A program made the position numbers and the translations under genes. From NCBI GenBank assembly GCA_009380005.1, contig WHSQ01000003.1, forward strand, positions 11,224-75,223: a DNA stretch of 64,000 nucleotides, written 5' to 3'. Below are positions 16,509 to 25,141 of the stretch, piece by piece. This DNA is from Actinomycetota bacterium (GTDB lineage Bacteria > Actinomycetota > CADDZG01 > WHSQ01). Within the stretch, counting starts at the first letter, position 1. The number at the start of each line of letters is the position of its first letter. The notes below the pieces were generated by a model, which made no database searches, was not told where the DNA came from, and was given only the letters and a program-made list of their open reading frames with translations.

Positions 16509-17501
16509 ATGGCGAACGAAGAGGAACGGATCGCGATCTTCATCGACTTCGAGAACCTCGCCCTCGGAGCCAAGGACCGTGGAGCGAAGCTCGACGCCGC
16601 GGTGATCATGGATGCACTCACCGAGCGAGGTCGCGTCGTCGTCCGGCGCTCGTACGCGGACTGGAACCTGTTCGCCGAGTACCGGCAGAGCCTGTCCGAG
16701 CAGCGCATCGAGATGATCGAGATCCCCCAGAGTCGCGGCATGCAGCGCAAGAACGCGGCCGACATCAAGCTGGCGGTCGACGCGGTCGAGCTGGCCTTCC
16801 AGCGTGACTTCGTGACCACGTTCGTGATCGCTTCCGGCGATTCCGACTTCACGCCGCTCGTCCTCAAGTTGCGCGAGCTCAACAAGCGCGTTATCGGCGT
16901 CGGCGTCGAAGGCTCAACCTCCCAGCTGTTGCCCGGCGCCTGCGATGAGTTCCTCTTCTACGAGAGCCTGGTCGCCTCCAACGCGCCCCCTGAGAACGGC
17001 CGGAGGGAGCGCGGCGAACTGCAAGACATCTCGAGACGCATCACCCGGACCCTCGCCGGCCTGCAACGGTCATCGGACGGACAGGTGCTGTCGTCGATGA
17101 TCAAACGCGCGATCGTGCGCAAGGATCCGACCTTCAATGAGACCGACTATGGATTCCGAGCGTGGGGGGAGCTGATCGCGAACCTGGCCGACCGCGGGAT
17201 CATCTCGCTCGGACCCGGGTCGGCCGAAGGCGACCCCAGTGTTACGTTCCCGACCAAGGGCGGGAGTGAAGAAGACAGCTTCAAGGCGCTGAGGGAGGTC
17301 GTTTCGGAACTCACGAAACGGGATCGGCCGCCACCCCTATCGGGCCTGAAGAACCAGATCCGTAAGCGACATCCCAACTTCACCGAGAAGGACTTCGGTT
17401 ATGGAGGCTTCCTCCAGTTCGTCAAGGCGGCAGCCGCGAAGGGCCACGTCGGTCTGGAGTGGGACGAGGACAGCGAGGACTACCACGTCACCGCGGGCTG
17501 A
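16509..17501 (+). CDS. NYN (PIN-like) domain protein with two OST-HTH/LOTUS domains
   Basis: 330-aa protein. The N-terminal 160 residues form a NYN nuclease domain: IAIFIDFENLALGAK supplies the first acidic residue, NAADIKLAVDA the middle one and VIASGDSDFTPLV the third pair. The C-terminal half holds two OST-HTH (LOTUS) modules at roughly 185-255 and 262-328, each with a phenylalanine-rich F-E-D/KDYGF/FGY-G-F pattern (FNETDYGFRAWGEL and FTEKDFGYGGFLQF). LOTUS domains bind RNA or partner proteins. A role in RNA turnover is likely, supported by the adjacent rnd gene; the target RNA is unknown. Confidence 0.87.
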   Translation: MANEEERIAIFIDFENLALGAKDRGAKLDAAVIMDALTERGRVVVRRSYADWNLFAEYRQSLSEQRIEMIEIPQSRGMQRKNAADIKLAVDAVELAFQRDFVTTFVIASGDSDFTPLVLKLRELNKRVIGVGVEGSTSQLLPGACDEFLFYESLVASNAPPENGRRERGELQDISRRITRTLAGLQRSSDGQVLSSMIKRAIVRKDPTFNETDYGFRAWGELIANLADRGIISLGPGSAEGDPSVTFPTKGGSEEDSFKALREVVSELTKRDRPPPLSGLKNQIRKRHPNFTEKDFGYGGFLQFVKAAAAKGHVGLEWDEDSEDYHVTAG

Positions 17502-17505
17502 AGCG

Positions 17506-18870
17506 CTAGGGACAGGACTGGCCCGCGCAGAACCGGTAAGTCACTAGCCGGCGCGAAAGCCGGCCGACGTTCGCCTCGGATGGCATCGTGGCGCCCTGCG
17601 CGAGCAGGTTGTTCAGCTGATAGGGATCCTCGCGTAGGTCGTAATACTCACTAGCGATCCGTTTGCCGCTCGAGTCGTAGTACTCGTTGTACTGGAAGTC
17701 CTGCGTGACGATGCTGGCCCACGGAGGGATGCCCTTCTGCTCGATCCCGAAGTGTTCCAGCAGGAGATGCTCACGGAGGCGCTCTCCTCCGGCCACATCG
17801 AGCAGCGAACGACCTTCCATAGTGCGGGGGATCTTCCCCGTGGCCGCATCCATGATGGTTGCCGCCACGTCGAGGTTCGCCACCAACGAGTCGTTGGGCC
17901 CGGACGGCTCCAGTCGCTCCGGGTAGCGCACCATCAGTGGGATCTTCGCCGCCGGCAGGTACGGCACGCTCTTGCCGCGCATCCCGTGCTCACCGAACAG
18001 ATATCCGTTGTCGCTGAGGAAGAAGGCCAGGGTGTTATCGGCGGCCTCCTGGCTCCTGAGCTCGTCGAACACTTGTCCGACCATGTCGTCGACGGACATC
18101 AGCGTCAGCTGTTGGGCGCGATGGTTGTCTCGCGTCGCCGCCTTACTCGCCTGTCGCTTGGTCACGATGGCGGGCTTATCGCTGATGTCCGTCTCCCATC
18201 GTGACGGATCCCGGGGGAGGGGTCGGGTCTCGGCATCCTCGTAGCGCGGTTCCGGAGTGGTCGGCGTGTGGGGTGCGCTCACCCAGAGGAACAGGGCCCA
18301 GGGGCCATCCTGGTCTCTTTGGCTCTTCAGGAACCTCAGGCCGTTCTCCTCGACGTAGGTCGTGGAGTATTTATCGATCACCCGTGACTCGCCCTGCACG
18401 TTCCATGTGCCCCCCGAGTAGTGTCCCCCCCCACCGGTGAGGATCGAGAAGCTGTCGAAGTAGGGGGGATCCATCCCCTCGGGCCAGAGGTTCAGGTACT
18501 TCCCGAAGATCGCCGTCTCGTATTCCTCATCCTTGAGGTACTTCGCCACGCTGGTTTCCGGGTCGAGCTTCTCCGCCCAGCCCCGCGTGTTGTTGAGCAC
18601 TCCATGGTGGTGCGCGTAGCGGCCGGAGAGGATGGATGCGCGCGATGGGCAGCACTGCGGCGTGGTCGCGTAGGCCTCTGTGAAGCTGACCCCCTGTTGT
18701 TCGAACAGCCGCTGGGTCTTCGGCATGGCGTGCATCAAGCCGATCGGCTGATCGTCCGTGAGGATCACGAGGATGTTCGGCGGGCGCTCGTCGGATGGGG
18801 AGTCGCTGGTGCACGCCGCGACGAATGCAATCGCTACGAGGGCCGGCAGGAATCGGTTGGAGACGCGCAT
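17506..18870 (-). CDS. Lipoprotein arylsulfatase-like sulfatase
   Basis: About 454-aa type I sulfatase hydrolysing sulfate esters outside the cell. An N-terminal signal ends in a lipobox-like FVAAC, so it is probably lipid-anchored. The formylglycine motif is CCPSRASILSGRY (C-x-P-S-R), the metal-binding start is ILVILTDDQP, and FLSDNGYLFGEHG supplies further metal ligands. An upstream GTG (18876) would add two residues. It needs a formylglycine-generating or anaerobic sulfatase-maturing enzyme, neither of which is in the window. Nearby UDP-sulfoquinovose synthase and sulfotransferase genes suggest sulfated surface glycans or lipids in the same biology. Confidence 0.9.
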   Translation of the reverse strand: MRVSNRFLPALVAIAFVAACTSDSPSDERPPNILVILTDDQPIGLMHAMPKTQRLFEQQGVSFTEAYATTPQCCPSRASILSGRYAHHHGVLNNTRGWAEKLDPETSVAKYLKDEEYETAIFGKYLNLWPEGMDPPYFDSFSILTGGGGHYSGGTWNVQGESRVIDKYSTTYVEENGLRFLKSQRDQDGPWALFLWVSAPHTPTTPEPRYEDAETRPLPRDPSRWETDISDKPAIVTKRQASKAATRDNHRAQQLTLMSVDDMVGQVFDELRSQEAADNTLAFFLSDNGYLFGEHGMRGKSVPYLPAAKIPLMVRYPERLEPSGPNDSLVANLDVAATIMDAATGKIPRTMEGRSLLDVAGGERLREHLLLEHFGIEQKGIPPWASIVTQDFQYNEYYDSSGKRIASEYYDLREDPYQLNNLLAQGATMPSEANVGRLSRRLVTYRFCAGQSCP

Positions 18871-18983
18871 CGTCACTCGCCCTCATGTCGCGGAAGTGCG
18901 GATCGGTATCGGATCCCGCCGGCGTCGAGGATACCTCCCGACGTTTCATCGGCAACTCGAACTACGATGGTAAAAATAGGCGG

Positions 18984-21095
18984 ATGCTGGACGCTCCCCC
19001 CACGATGGCGATGGCCGGACTCGGTTCCGTCCTGGTGAGCGCCTTGATGGTTGTCCTTGCTTATCTAACCGTGAAGGTTGTCCTGCCTCGCCGCGAGGTC
19101 GACGTGATCGTTGCGCTGGGCCTGATCCTCCCGGCCCTGCTCACGTTAACCCTCGTGTTGATGCTGGTCCACATCGCGACGGACGGGTGGTTGTTCTCGT
19201 CTCCGGGAGCCGTTCGGGTCATCACGGTCGTGATGCTGCCCGGGCTGGTGGCCCTGTCGCTGGCCCGAGCGCTCACGAAGCGTCGCCGGGTGCGGGACGA
19301 GCCCGCAGGTTCCACAGATCCGGACGTCGCCATATCGTCGACCGAGGCCGCTGCGCCGATCGGCCCGCCGGCGCCTGTCCCCGAGTCGTTCGATCCACGC
19401 GCGCTCCTGGGTCTCCTCGGGGTCCTCATCGCGGCGTGGGTGATCTGGGGTCGCGTGGTCTTCGAGATCCTCCCGGCCGGAACCGGCGGCGACACCTCGT
19501 TGCACATGGGTTGGAGTGGTCAGCTGCTGAACGGCGAGAGACTTCCGAGCAACGCTCTCGCCGGCCCGATCGAGAACTACTACCCGTGGCTCTACCACAG
19601 CGGCGTGGCGTGGCTCAGCGCCCTGACGCCGGGAGGCCGGCCCTTCCACGTCTTGGGCCCGCTCCAGCTGTTGCAGGTCACCGGCGCCGTCACTGCGCTG
19701 TACGCCCTGGGTTACACGCTGTGGAGACGATGGTACGCGGGCGCCTCGGTCGCGGTCCTGGGAGCGATCACGGGAGGTTTCGGCTGGCTTGCCGAAGCTG
19801 AACCCGAGATCGTTAAGAACGTCCGCGGGCCGGACGCCGAGGTGGGGAAGTTCTTCGGTGACTTCCTCGGTAAACGTCCGTACAACGGAGCGATGCACAA
19901 CCTGGCGCCGGTCTATCCGCGCGACGTAGCTTACGCGCTGCTTCCTGCCTTGCTTCTGCTCTTCGCGCTGTCGCTAAAGACGCGACGGCTGTCGTACTTG
20001 ATCGCCGCCGGAGTCGTGGTGGGGTTGATCGGATTGACCGGTGGAGAGGCATTCGTCGCAGCCGCGGCGGTCACGTTGGTCTTCGTGGTCACTGCGGGAG
20101 ATGTGGGCCGACTCCGAGCCGCGATGTCCATGGGCATCCCGGCCATCGCCATCTACGCGTTGTGGTTCGCGCCCCTGATGATCAACTACGCGAAGCACGA
20201 AGGTTTCTTCGACCTCTCCAGTCGCCCCGTCGTCCTTACGCCGCTGCAGGTACTGGGTGCGTGGGGGATAGTGACCCCGCTCGCCGTGCTGGGAATCGTC
20301 CTGCTCGCATTCCGGTTAAGACGCAATGACGGAAGCCGGGTGGCGTTGATCTATCTGATCACGCTCGCAATTCTGACGGCGCTGGTGATCTACCTCTCCG
20401 CTCGGTTATCAGGCGGTTTCGAGACGCTCGGTAGGCCGCACCGCTACTTTCCGATGTTCTTCCAGGCGGCGGCGATCTGCGGTGGGATCGGGATCGCATG
20501 GGTCTTCGAACGCCTAGCGCGCTTCACGATGATTCCGGCGATCCTCATCGCGGCCATGCTCGCGTACGCCGCTTTCGCGTCGCCGTGGCAAATCAGTCGG
20601 ATCTTGCCGGACGATCTCTTCCTGGATCCTCTTCTCGTGTCGGCGCTGCACGGCGAAGAGGACCCGTGGATGGCCGCGCTGTCTCCGAACACCGGTGAGC
20701 GATGCGTCGTCGCCGTGCCGGGTTGGATCACCGGCAAGGCGTTCGCTTACTCCGGTTATCGCCTCGTCTGGTACGTGTGGACGAAGCCGCGCCGGAACTC
20801 GGCCCGCGTTCGCTGGCGGAACATCTACTCGCTCATCGTGCCGGATCTGGATCGGCGGGCCGACGTCGCGCGTTTGACGGAAGGCATCGGCCCCCCCCGG
20901 TTGTTCAGGGACGCCATCGAGCGCTACGGAGTGGATAGGATCGTGGTCCCGAAACGGTTCGCGTCGTCACCTGTCTACAAGGGATATCCGAGGATCTGGG
21001 CGAGGAGTCCTCGGGGTGGCGAGATGGCGATCGTCGAAGTGGACGGCTGCGGCGATCGTGAGTCGGAGAGCTTCGGCGAGGCGGCTGCGTCCTAG
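18984..21095 (+). CDS. Large polytopic membrane protein, GT-C-like (paralogue of the 9719 gene)
   Basis: 703 aa with many hydrophobic segments and a soluble tail of about 150 residues. An extracytoplasmic loop has GGDTSLHMGWSGQLLNGE and NYYPWLYHSGVAWL, matching the loop of the protein at 9719 (GDPPWHLGWTEQLLGGE, NAYPWGWH). Other shared blocks are GGFGWLAEAEPE, a YPRDVAYALLPALLLL segment and HEGFFDLS before LGAWGIVTPLAVLG. The ATG at 18984 is chosen because TACGAT at 18963 is a good -10 and earlier in-frame starts fall in the promoter of the divergent sulfatase. Neighbouring lipid-linked-sugar genes favour a glycosyltransferase, but the acceptor and donor are unknown. Confidence 0.75.
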   Translation: MLDAPPTMAMAGLGSVLVSALMVVLAYLTVKVVLPRREVDVIVALGLILPALLTLTLVLMLVHIATDGWLFSSPGAVRVITVVMLPGLVALSLARALTKRRRVRDEPAGSTDPDVAISSTEAAAPIGPPAPVPESFDPRALLGLLGVLIAAWVIWGRVVFEILPAGTGGDTSLHMGWSGQLLNGERLPSNALAGPIENYYPWLYHSGVAWLSALTPGGRPFHVLGPLQLLQVTGAVTALYALGYTLWRRWYAGASVAVLGAITGGFGWLAEAEPEIVKNVRGPDAEVGKFFGDFLGKRPYNGAMHNLAPVYPRDVAYALLPALLLLFALSLKTRRLSYLIAAGVVVGLIGLTGGEAFVAAAAVTLVFVVTAGDVGRLRAAMSMGIPAIAIYALWFAPLMINYAKHEGFFDLSSRPVVLTPLQVLGAWGIVTPLAVLGIVLLAFRLRRNDGSRVALIYLITLAILTALVIYLSARLSGGFETLGRPHRYFPMFFQAAAICGGIGIAWVFERLARFTMIPAILIAAMLAYAAFASPWQISRILPDDLFLDPLLVSALHGEEDPWMAALSPNTGERCVVAVPGWITGKAFAYSGYRLVWYVWTKPRRNSARVRWRNIYSLIVPDLDRRADVARLTEGIGPPRLFRDAIERYGVDRIVVPKRFASSPVYKGYPRIWARSPRGGEMAIVEVDGCGDRESESFGEAAAS

Positions 21096-21853
21096 CGTTT
21101 CCGGAACGCGCGCTCGCTCCAGCCCCATCTCGTGACGTGCCACAGGGCTTCCAGGATCGTTTTGCGGTCGATCTTGGACTCACCGTGCTCCCGCTCGGTG
21201 AAAGAGATGGGAACCTCGGTCACGGTTCCTCCCGCGGCCTTCACCCGCCTGACCATCTCGATCTGGAAACCGAAGCCTTCGAGGTGCGGGCCGGGCAGAT
21301 CAAGTCGCCGGAGGATCGTCGCGCTGTAGGCACGGTAACCACTCGTCGCGTCCTTCACTCCGAGGCGCAGCATGGCGTGCTGATACGCGTTACCTCCCCG
21401 GGACAGCGCCCGTCGGAAGGCGTTCCACCGGGGGATCTCTCCGCCCGGGACGTAACGGGATCCCACCACCAGATCGTGGCTTCGTGCCGCGGCCAACAGC
21501 TCCGGCAACGCGGACGGGTCGTGGGATAGGTCGGCATCCATGGTCACGAGCATCGTGGCGCCGCGTTCGAGTCCCAACTGCAGCCCATCGATGAGAGCCG
21601 AACCCAAACCCTGCTTCTCGCTCCGTTCGATCAGGTGCAAACGCGGCTCGTCCGCCTGGAGCCGCCGTATCGTGGCCGCGGTTCCGTCCGGTGAGTTGTC
21701 GTCCACGATCACGATCTGGGCGTCCGGCAGCGCAGCGAAGGTGCGGCCAACCAGCGTGGCCACGTTGTGCTGCTCGTTGAAGGTGGGCACGACCACCATG
21801 ACGCCGGGTTCCAAGGCTCTAGTTTCGCCGGAGGGGCTGCCTTTCGGCCCCAT
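21092..21853 (-). CDS. Polyprenyl-phosphate mannose/glucose synthase (Dpm1/Ppm1-like GT2)
   Basis: 253-aa soluble GT2 glycosyltransferase that loads a hexose, usually mannose from GDP-mannose, onto polyprenyl phosphate for GT-C enzymes. Motifs are VVVPTFNEQHNV, VIVDDNSPDGTA, the metal-binding TMDADLSHDP and VVGSRYVPGGEIP, with SGYRAYSATILRRL and EIPISF-type C-terminal strands typical of Dpm1. No C-terminal membrane segments are fused. It is tail to tail (4-nt overlap) with the GT-C-like membrane gene, which may use its product. Confidence 0.9.
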   Translation of the reverse strand: MGPKGSPSGETRALEPGVMVVVPTFNEQHNVATLVGRTFAALPDAQIVIVDDNSPDGTAATIRRLQADEPRLHLIERSEKQGLGSALIDGLQLGLERGATMLVTMDADLSHDPSALPELLAAARSHDLVVGSRYVPGGEIPRWNAFRRALSRGGNAYQHAMLRLGVKDATSGYRAYSATILRRLDLPGPHLEGFGFQIEMVRRVKAAGGTVTEVPISFTEREHGESKIDRKTILEALWHVTRWGWSERAFRKR

Positions 21854-21871
21854 CTACGTGTAAGAATCCTG

Positions 21872-21909
21872 GGTGGCTCGAAGCCGCCTGGGCCCGCGAT
21901 CGTGGGCCC
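21872..21909. promoter_or_regulatory. Two inverted repeats in the Dpm1-like/sqdB divergent region
   Basis: The 93-bp divergent gap carries two palindromic elements. One at 21872-21888 has 7-nt arms (GGTGGCT and AGCCGCC, one G-T pair) around CGA. The other at 21890-21909 reads GGGCCCGCGATCGTGGGCCC, a 20-bp palindrome with one mismatched pair. The second could be an operator; the first could form an RNA hairpin in the sqdB leader. Neither can be assigned to a known regulator. Confidence 0.45.
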
Positions 21910-21946
21910 GATGACTTTTTCCAGAACCATCGAGGAAGGTGGATCC

Positions 21947-23131
21947 ATGCGAGTTTTCATACCTGGGGTAGACGGTTACCTCGGCTGGTCGTTGGCCCTG
22001 TACCTGGCTGCTCGTGGTCACGAGGTTGCGGGCGCCGACGCGGGCTTCCGGAGGCGCTGGGTGGAGGAGATGGGCTCCGACAGCGCAACTCCGATCCTTC
22101 CGATAGAGGAGCGTCTGCTCGTCTTCAAGGAGACCTTCGACGGTGAGCTTCGCTTCTGGGACGGTGACCTGTGCGATTGGGATCTGGTTGAGGAGATCTT
22201 CACGGAGTTCCGGCCGGAAGCCGTTGTGCACCTCGGCGAGTGTCCCTCCGCTCCGTACTCCATGATCGATCGCGAGCACACGACGTTCGTTCAGCGCAAC
22301 AATGTCATGAACACGCTCAATATCATCTTCGCGATGCGCGACTTTGCCCCGGATGCTCAGCTCGTGAAGCTGGGGACGATGGGTGAGTACGGCACTCCGA
22401 ACATAGATATCCCGGAAGGCTTCTTCGAGGTCGAGTACAGGGGGCGAAAGGACCGCCTGCCGTTCCCGCGTCAAGCGGGATCCTGGTACCACTGGAGCAA
22501 GGTGCATGGCTCGAACAACATCATGTTCGCATGCAAGCTATATGGGTTGCGCGCCACGGACGTCATGCAAGGTGTTGTGTTCGGCACCCGCATCGACGAG
22601 ATGGGCGACGACGAGCGTCTCCTGACCCGTCTCGACTTCGATGAAGCATTCGGAACGGCGATCAATCGGTTCTCATGCCAGGCCGTCATCGGCGACCCGC
22701 TAACGCCTTTCGGGAAGGGTCACCAACGTCGTGGTTTCCTTCCACTGCGCGATTCGATGCAATGCCTGACGCTCGCCGTCGACAATCCCCCCGAGGCGAG
22801 TGAGTACCGTGTGTTCAACCAGTTCGAAGAGACCTACGACGTCACGGAGTTGGCTCGGAAGGTCCAGAAGGTGTCCGGCGACCTCGGCATGGACGTCGAA
22901 GTGATCAATGTCGAGAATCCGCGCCTCGAACTGGAGGAGCATTACTACACGCCGGATCATCAGAACCTGCTGGATCTCGGTTATCAGCCTACGCACGATG
23001 TGGAGGCCGAGATGAAGGTCATGCTCGAGGACCTGCTCCGGTACAAGGACCGGATCGAGGCTCACAAGGACGCGCTGCTACCGCAGATGCGCTGGGATGG
23101 CCGCCATGAGAAGGTGCACTACCTCAAGTAG
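21947..23131 (+). CDS. sqdB: UDP-sulfoquinovose synthase (SQD1/SqdB family)
   Basis: 394-aa extended short-chain dehydrogenase. It converts UDP-glucose and sulfite to UDP-sulfoquinovose, the head-group donor for sulfolipid. Family-specific blocks are IPGVDGYLGW (NAD loop), VVHLGECPSAPYSM, KLGTMGEYGTPNIDIPEG and SWYHWSKVHGSNNI. The catalytic residues of plant SQD1 (Thr145, Tyr182, Lys186) correspond to T144, Y181 and K185. Length matches the family. GAGGAAGG precedes the ATG. No sulfoquinovosyl-diacylglycerol transferase (sqdX) was recognised here, so UDP-sulfoquinovose may feed a lipid or a surface glycan through one of the local glycosyltransferases. Confidence 0.9.
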   Translation: MRVFIPGVDGYLGWSLALYLAARGHEVAGADAGFRRRWVEEMGSDSATPILPIEERLLVFKETFDGELRFWDGDLCDWDLVEEIFTEFRPEAVVHLGECPSAPYSMIDREHTTFVQRNNVMNTLNIIFAMRDFAPDAQLVKLGTMGEYGTPNIDIPEGFFEVEYRGRKDRLPFPRQAGSWYHWSKVHGSNNIMFACKLYGLRATDVMQGVVFGTRIDEMGDDERLLTRLDFDEAFGTAINRFSCQAVIGDPLTPFGKGHQRRGFLPLRDSMQCLTLAVDNPPEASEYRVFNQFEETYDVTELARKVQKVSGDLGMDVEVINVENPRLELEEHYYTPDHQNLLDLGYQPTHDVEAEMKVMLEDLLRYKDRIEAHKDALLPQMRWDGRHEKVHYLK

Positions 23132-23139
23132 GTCGCGAA

Positions 23140-24336
23140 CTAGGGCGTCGCTGCCTTATCGTCCCCTTCGGCAGGCCCCGGTTCCTTCTGGGGCTGTAGC
23201 CGGTCCGCCAGCTTCGATCTGCCGTTGCCGGCGTTGGTCGCGATCGAGTTGGCCAACCACCGGGGTTCGAGCGGGATCTCTCGCTTGCCGGGGGGCTGCC
23301 GTAGCCACGTGCCGATGATGGCCTTGGTGAATCCGTAGGCGTACCGGAACGTGGTGCCTTTCTTCGACGTCCCCGAGGCTCTCCGGCGCACGGTGATCGG
23401 GACCTCGATCACGCGTAGTCCCTTGTTGGCTGCGTCGATGACGAACTCGGCTACGAAGAATTGATCCTGGGTTAGGTCGAGCCTGCGCAGGCCCTCCGGG
23501 GACACCGCGCGGTAACCGTTGGACGGGTCCGTGATCTTGGTGCGACCCAGGACGGTCATCACCTTGGAGAAGAACGTGACTCCTCGCTTGCGGATGTTGG
23601 ACTCGACCTCGAAGGAGCCCATGACCCGGGAGCCCTGCACCATGTCGGCGGTCCCGTCGAGGATCGGCCGGATAACCCGCTCCAGCTCGTTCGGATCGTG
23701 TTGTCCGTCCGCGTCGAGGCTCACGATCACCCGCGCGTCCGCCTCGAGGGCGGCGAGGTAGCCGAGCCGGATCACGGCTCCCTGACCACGCCGCAGGTCG
23801 GAGCCGATCACCATCGCTCCGTGGGACTGAGCCTCGGCTTCGGTCGCGTCCGTGCACCCATCGGCACACACGATCGTCATGACCGGCAGTCCGCAGACCT
23901 CTTTCGGGATCTCATCGAGCACCGCCGGCAGGTTGTCGGCCTCGTTGTAGGCGGGGATGATCAATGCGCACGATCCCGGTACCGGCTTCCACCCGGATTC
24001 CTCCACCCGTCGCAGGGCGAGGAAGTCGACCAGCCGGCTCATGTTGTCGGTCAGAACGTCGTCCTTCGTGAAGCCTCGGAAGACGAGCGCGAGCGTGAAG
24101 AAGTTAGAGAGTACGAGAAGGGCGATCAGCCGGCGTTGATTGCCGGGCTCGGCCCCCAGCGCGTCGAAGAGCGGGTTGAAAACCGTGGGCGCCACGGCTG
24201 CAACGATCAGGCCGAAGGCGACGACCACCATGGCGAAGAGCTCACCTCGCCGGAGTTGGTGCCTACCGTAGCGGCGCACGGCGTAGGCCGCGAGCAGCAC
24301 TGAAAGCACCGCGCCGAGTATCCGTAAGCCGGTCAT
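23140..24336 (-). CDS. DUF2304 membrane domain fused to a GT2 glycosyltransferase
   Basis: 398 aa. The first ~110 residues contain three hydrophobic segments and look like the DUF2304 family (AYAVRRYGRHQLRRGEL and LALVFRGFTKDDVL), small membrane proteins often encoded beside GT2 enzymes. Residues ~120-330 are a Dpm-type GT2: CALIIPAYNEADNLPAVL, VCADGCTDATE, VSLDADGQHDPNELE and DPSNGYRAVS. The natural fusion supports a working partnership between the two domains. It probably makes a polyprenyl-linked sugar at the membrane. It is convergent with sqdB, 8 bp from it. Confidence 0.85.
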   Translation of the reverse strand: MTGLRILGAVLSVLLAAYAVRRYGRHQLRRGELFAMVVVAFGLIVAAVAPTVFNPLFDALGAEPGNQRRLIALLVLSNFFTLALVFRGFTKDDVLTDNMSRLVDFLALRRVEESGWKPVPGSCALIIPAYNEADNLPAVLDEIPKEVCGLPVMTIVCADGCTDATEAEAQSHGAMVIGSDLRRGQGAVIRLGYLAALEADARVIVSLDADGQHDPNELERVIRPILDGTADMVQGSRVMGSFEVESNIRKRGVTFFSKVMTVLGRTKITDPSNGYRAVSPEGLRRLDLTQDQFFVAEFVIDAANKGLRVIEVPITVRRRASGTSKKGTTFRYAYGFTKAIIGTWLRQPPGKREIPLEPRWLANSIATNAGNGRSKLADRLQPQKEPGPAEGDDKAATP

Positions 24337-24439
24337 GCGGGCCGCCTCCAGTTAGCCATCCGGTGGGGCGATGAGAGGATCGTGTCCCTCTCGATCTGTG
24401 CAAGCAGGCTAGCACGCAGCTCTTGGATACCTACGGCGA

Positions 24440-25141
24440 CTAGGTGTTCAGGTAGGGCCGTTTGGGCCTATCGACCTTGTCGATCTCACGAGCATCGAGC
24501 ACGATCTCACGGCCCAGGGGATAGATGGAACCGCGCACGCGAACCCATTCATCCTTCTCGAGCTCCCCGGGCGTGGCTCCGACAACGCGCACTTGAACGC
24601 TGAGCGCGTCGGCGACGCAACAAGAGATCAGGAAGCGGGTCAATTGGAACTGATCGGCCGGCATCCCGCGTTCACGGGCGACGAAGCCGACGAAAGTCAC
24701 CTCGGTCCCGGCTCGATCCGCGAGCGCCTTCGCACCCTCGTTCGAGCGCAGGGCGCCGGCGACGTCGGCCAGGTCGAGCCGGCCGGTGGCGATCGACGCT
24801 GGGTCGGCCGCGATCCCACCGCTGACGAAGGTGGAACGGCGTGATGCCGCATAGGTCCCGAGGGACGTCGGCGGCAGCGCCAGAACCGCCACGATCGGGA
24901 TCGCGACGACTGCGGTCCGCACCGCATCCCGGGCTCCGAAGGGTTCTGCATGAGCGGTCCGTGAGGTAAGCAGGCGTCCGATCGCGGCGATCGTCATGAG
25001 GATCGCGCCGACCGGCACGATCCAGTCGGTCCGAGCCGAAAGGTACAGGGAGGTCCGGCCGCCGAGTATCAGGAACCAGAACAGCACGGCCCACGCCGTG
25101 AGGACGGCCGAGGTCAACAGGCGCATCGGGCTCCAACTCAT
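24440..25141 (-). CDS. TIGR03943/DUF1980 (YcgQ-like) family membrane protein, copy 1
   Basis: 233-aa protein with about four N-terminal hydrophobic segments and a soluble C-terminal domain containing the paired cysteines SCCVADA and a final DEWVRVRGSIYP strand. The family is almost always encoded beside a DUF318/YraQ-type permease; the permease gene lies immediately upstream (ATGA overlap at 25138-25141). The function of the pair is not settled; metal-related transport has been suggested for homologues. It is a paralogue of the protein at 28399 (SCCAADA, DQWLRVRGRI). No signal for its regulation is visible. Confidence 0.82.
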   Translation of the reverse strand: MSWSPMRLLTSAVLTAWAVLFWFLILGGRTSLYLSARTDWIVPVGAILMTIAAIGRLLTSRTAHAEPFGARDAVRTAVVAIPIVAVLALPPTSLGTYAASRRSTFVSGGIAADPASIATGRLDLADVAGALRSNEGAKALADRAGTEVTFVGFVARERGMPADQFQLTRFLISCCVADALSVQVRVVGATPGELEKDEWVRVRGSIYPLGREIVLDAREIDKVDRPKRPYLNT

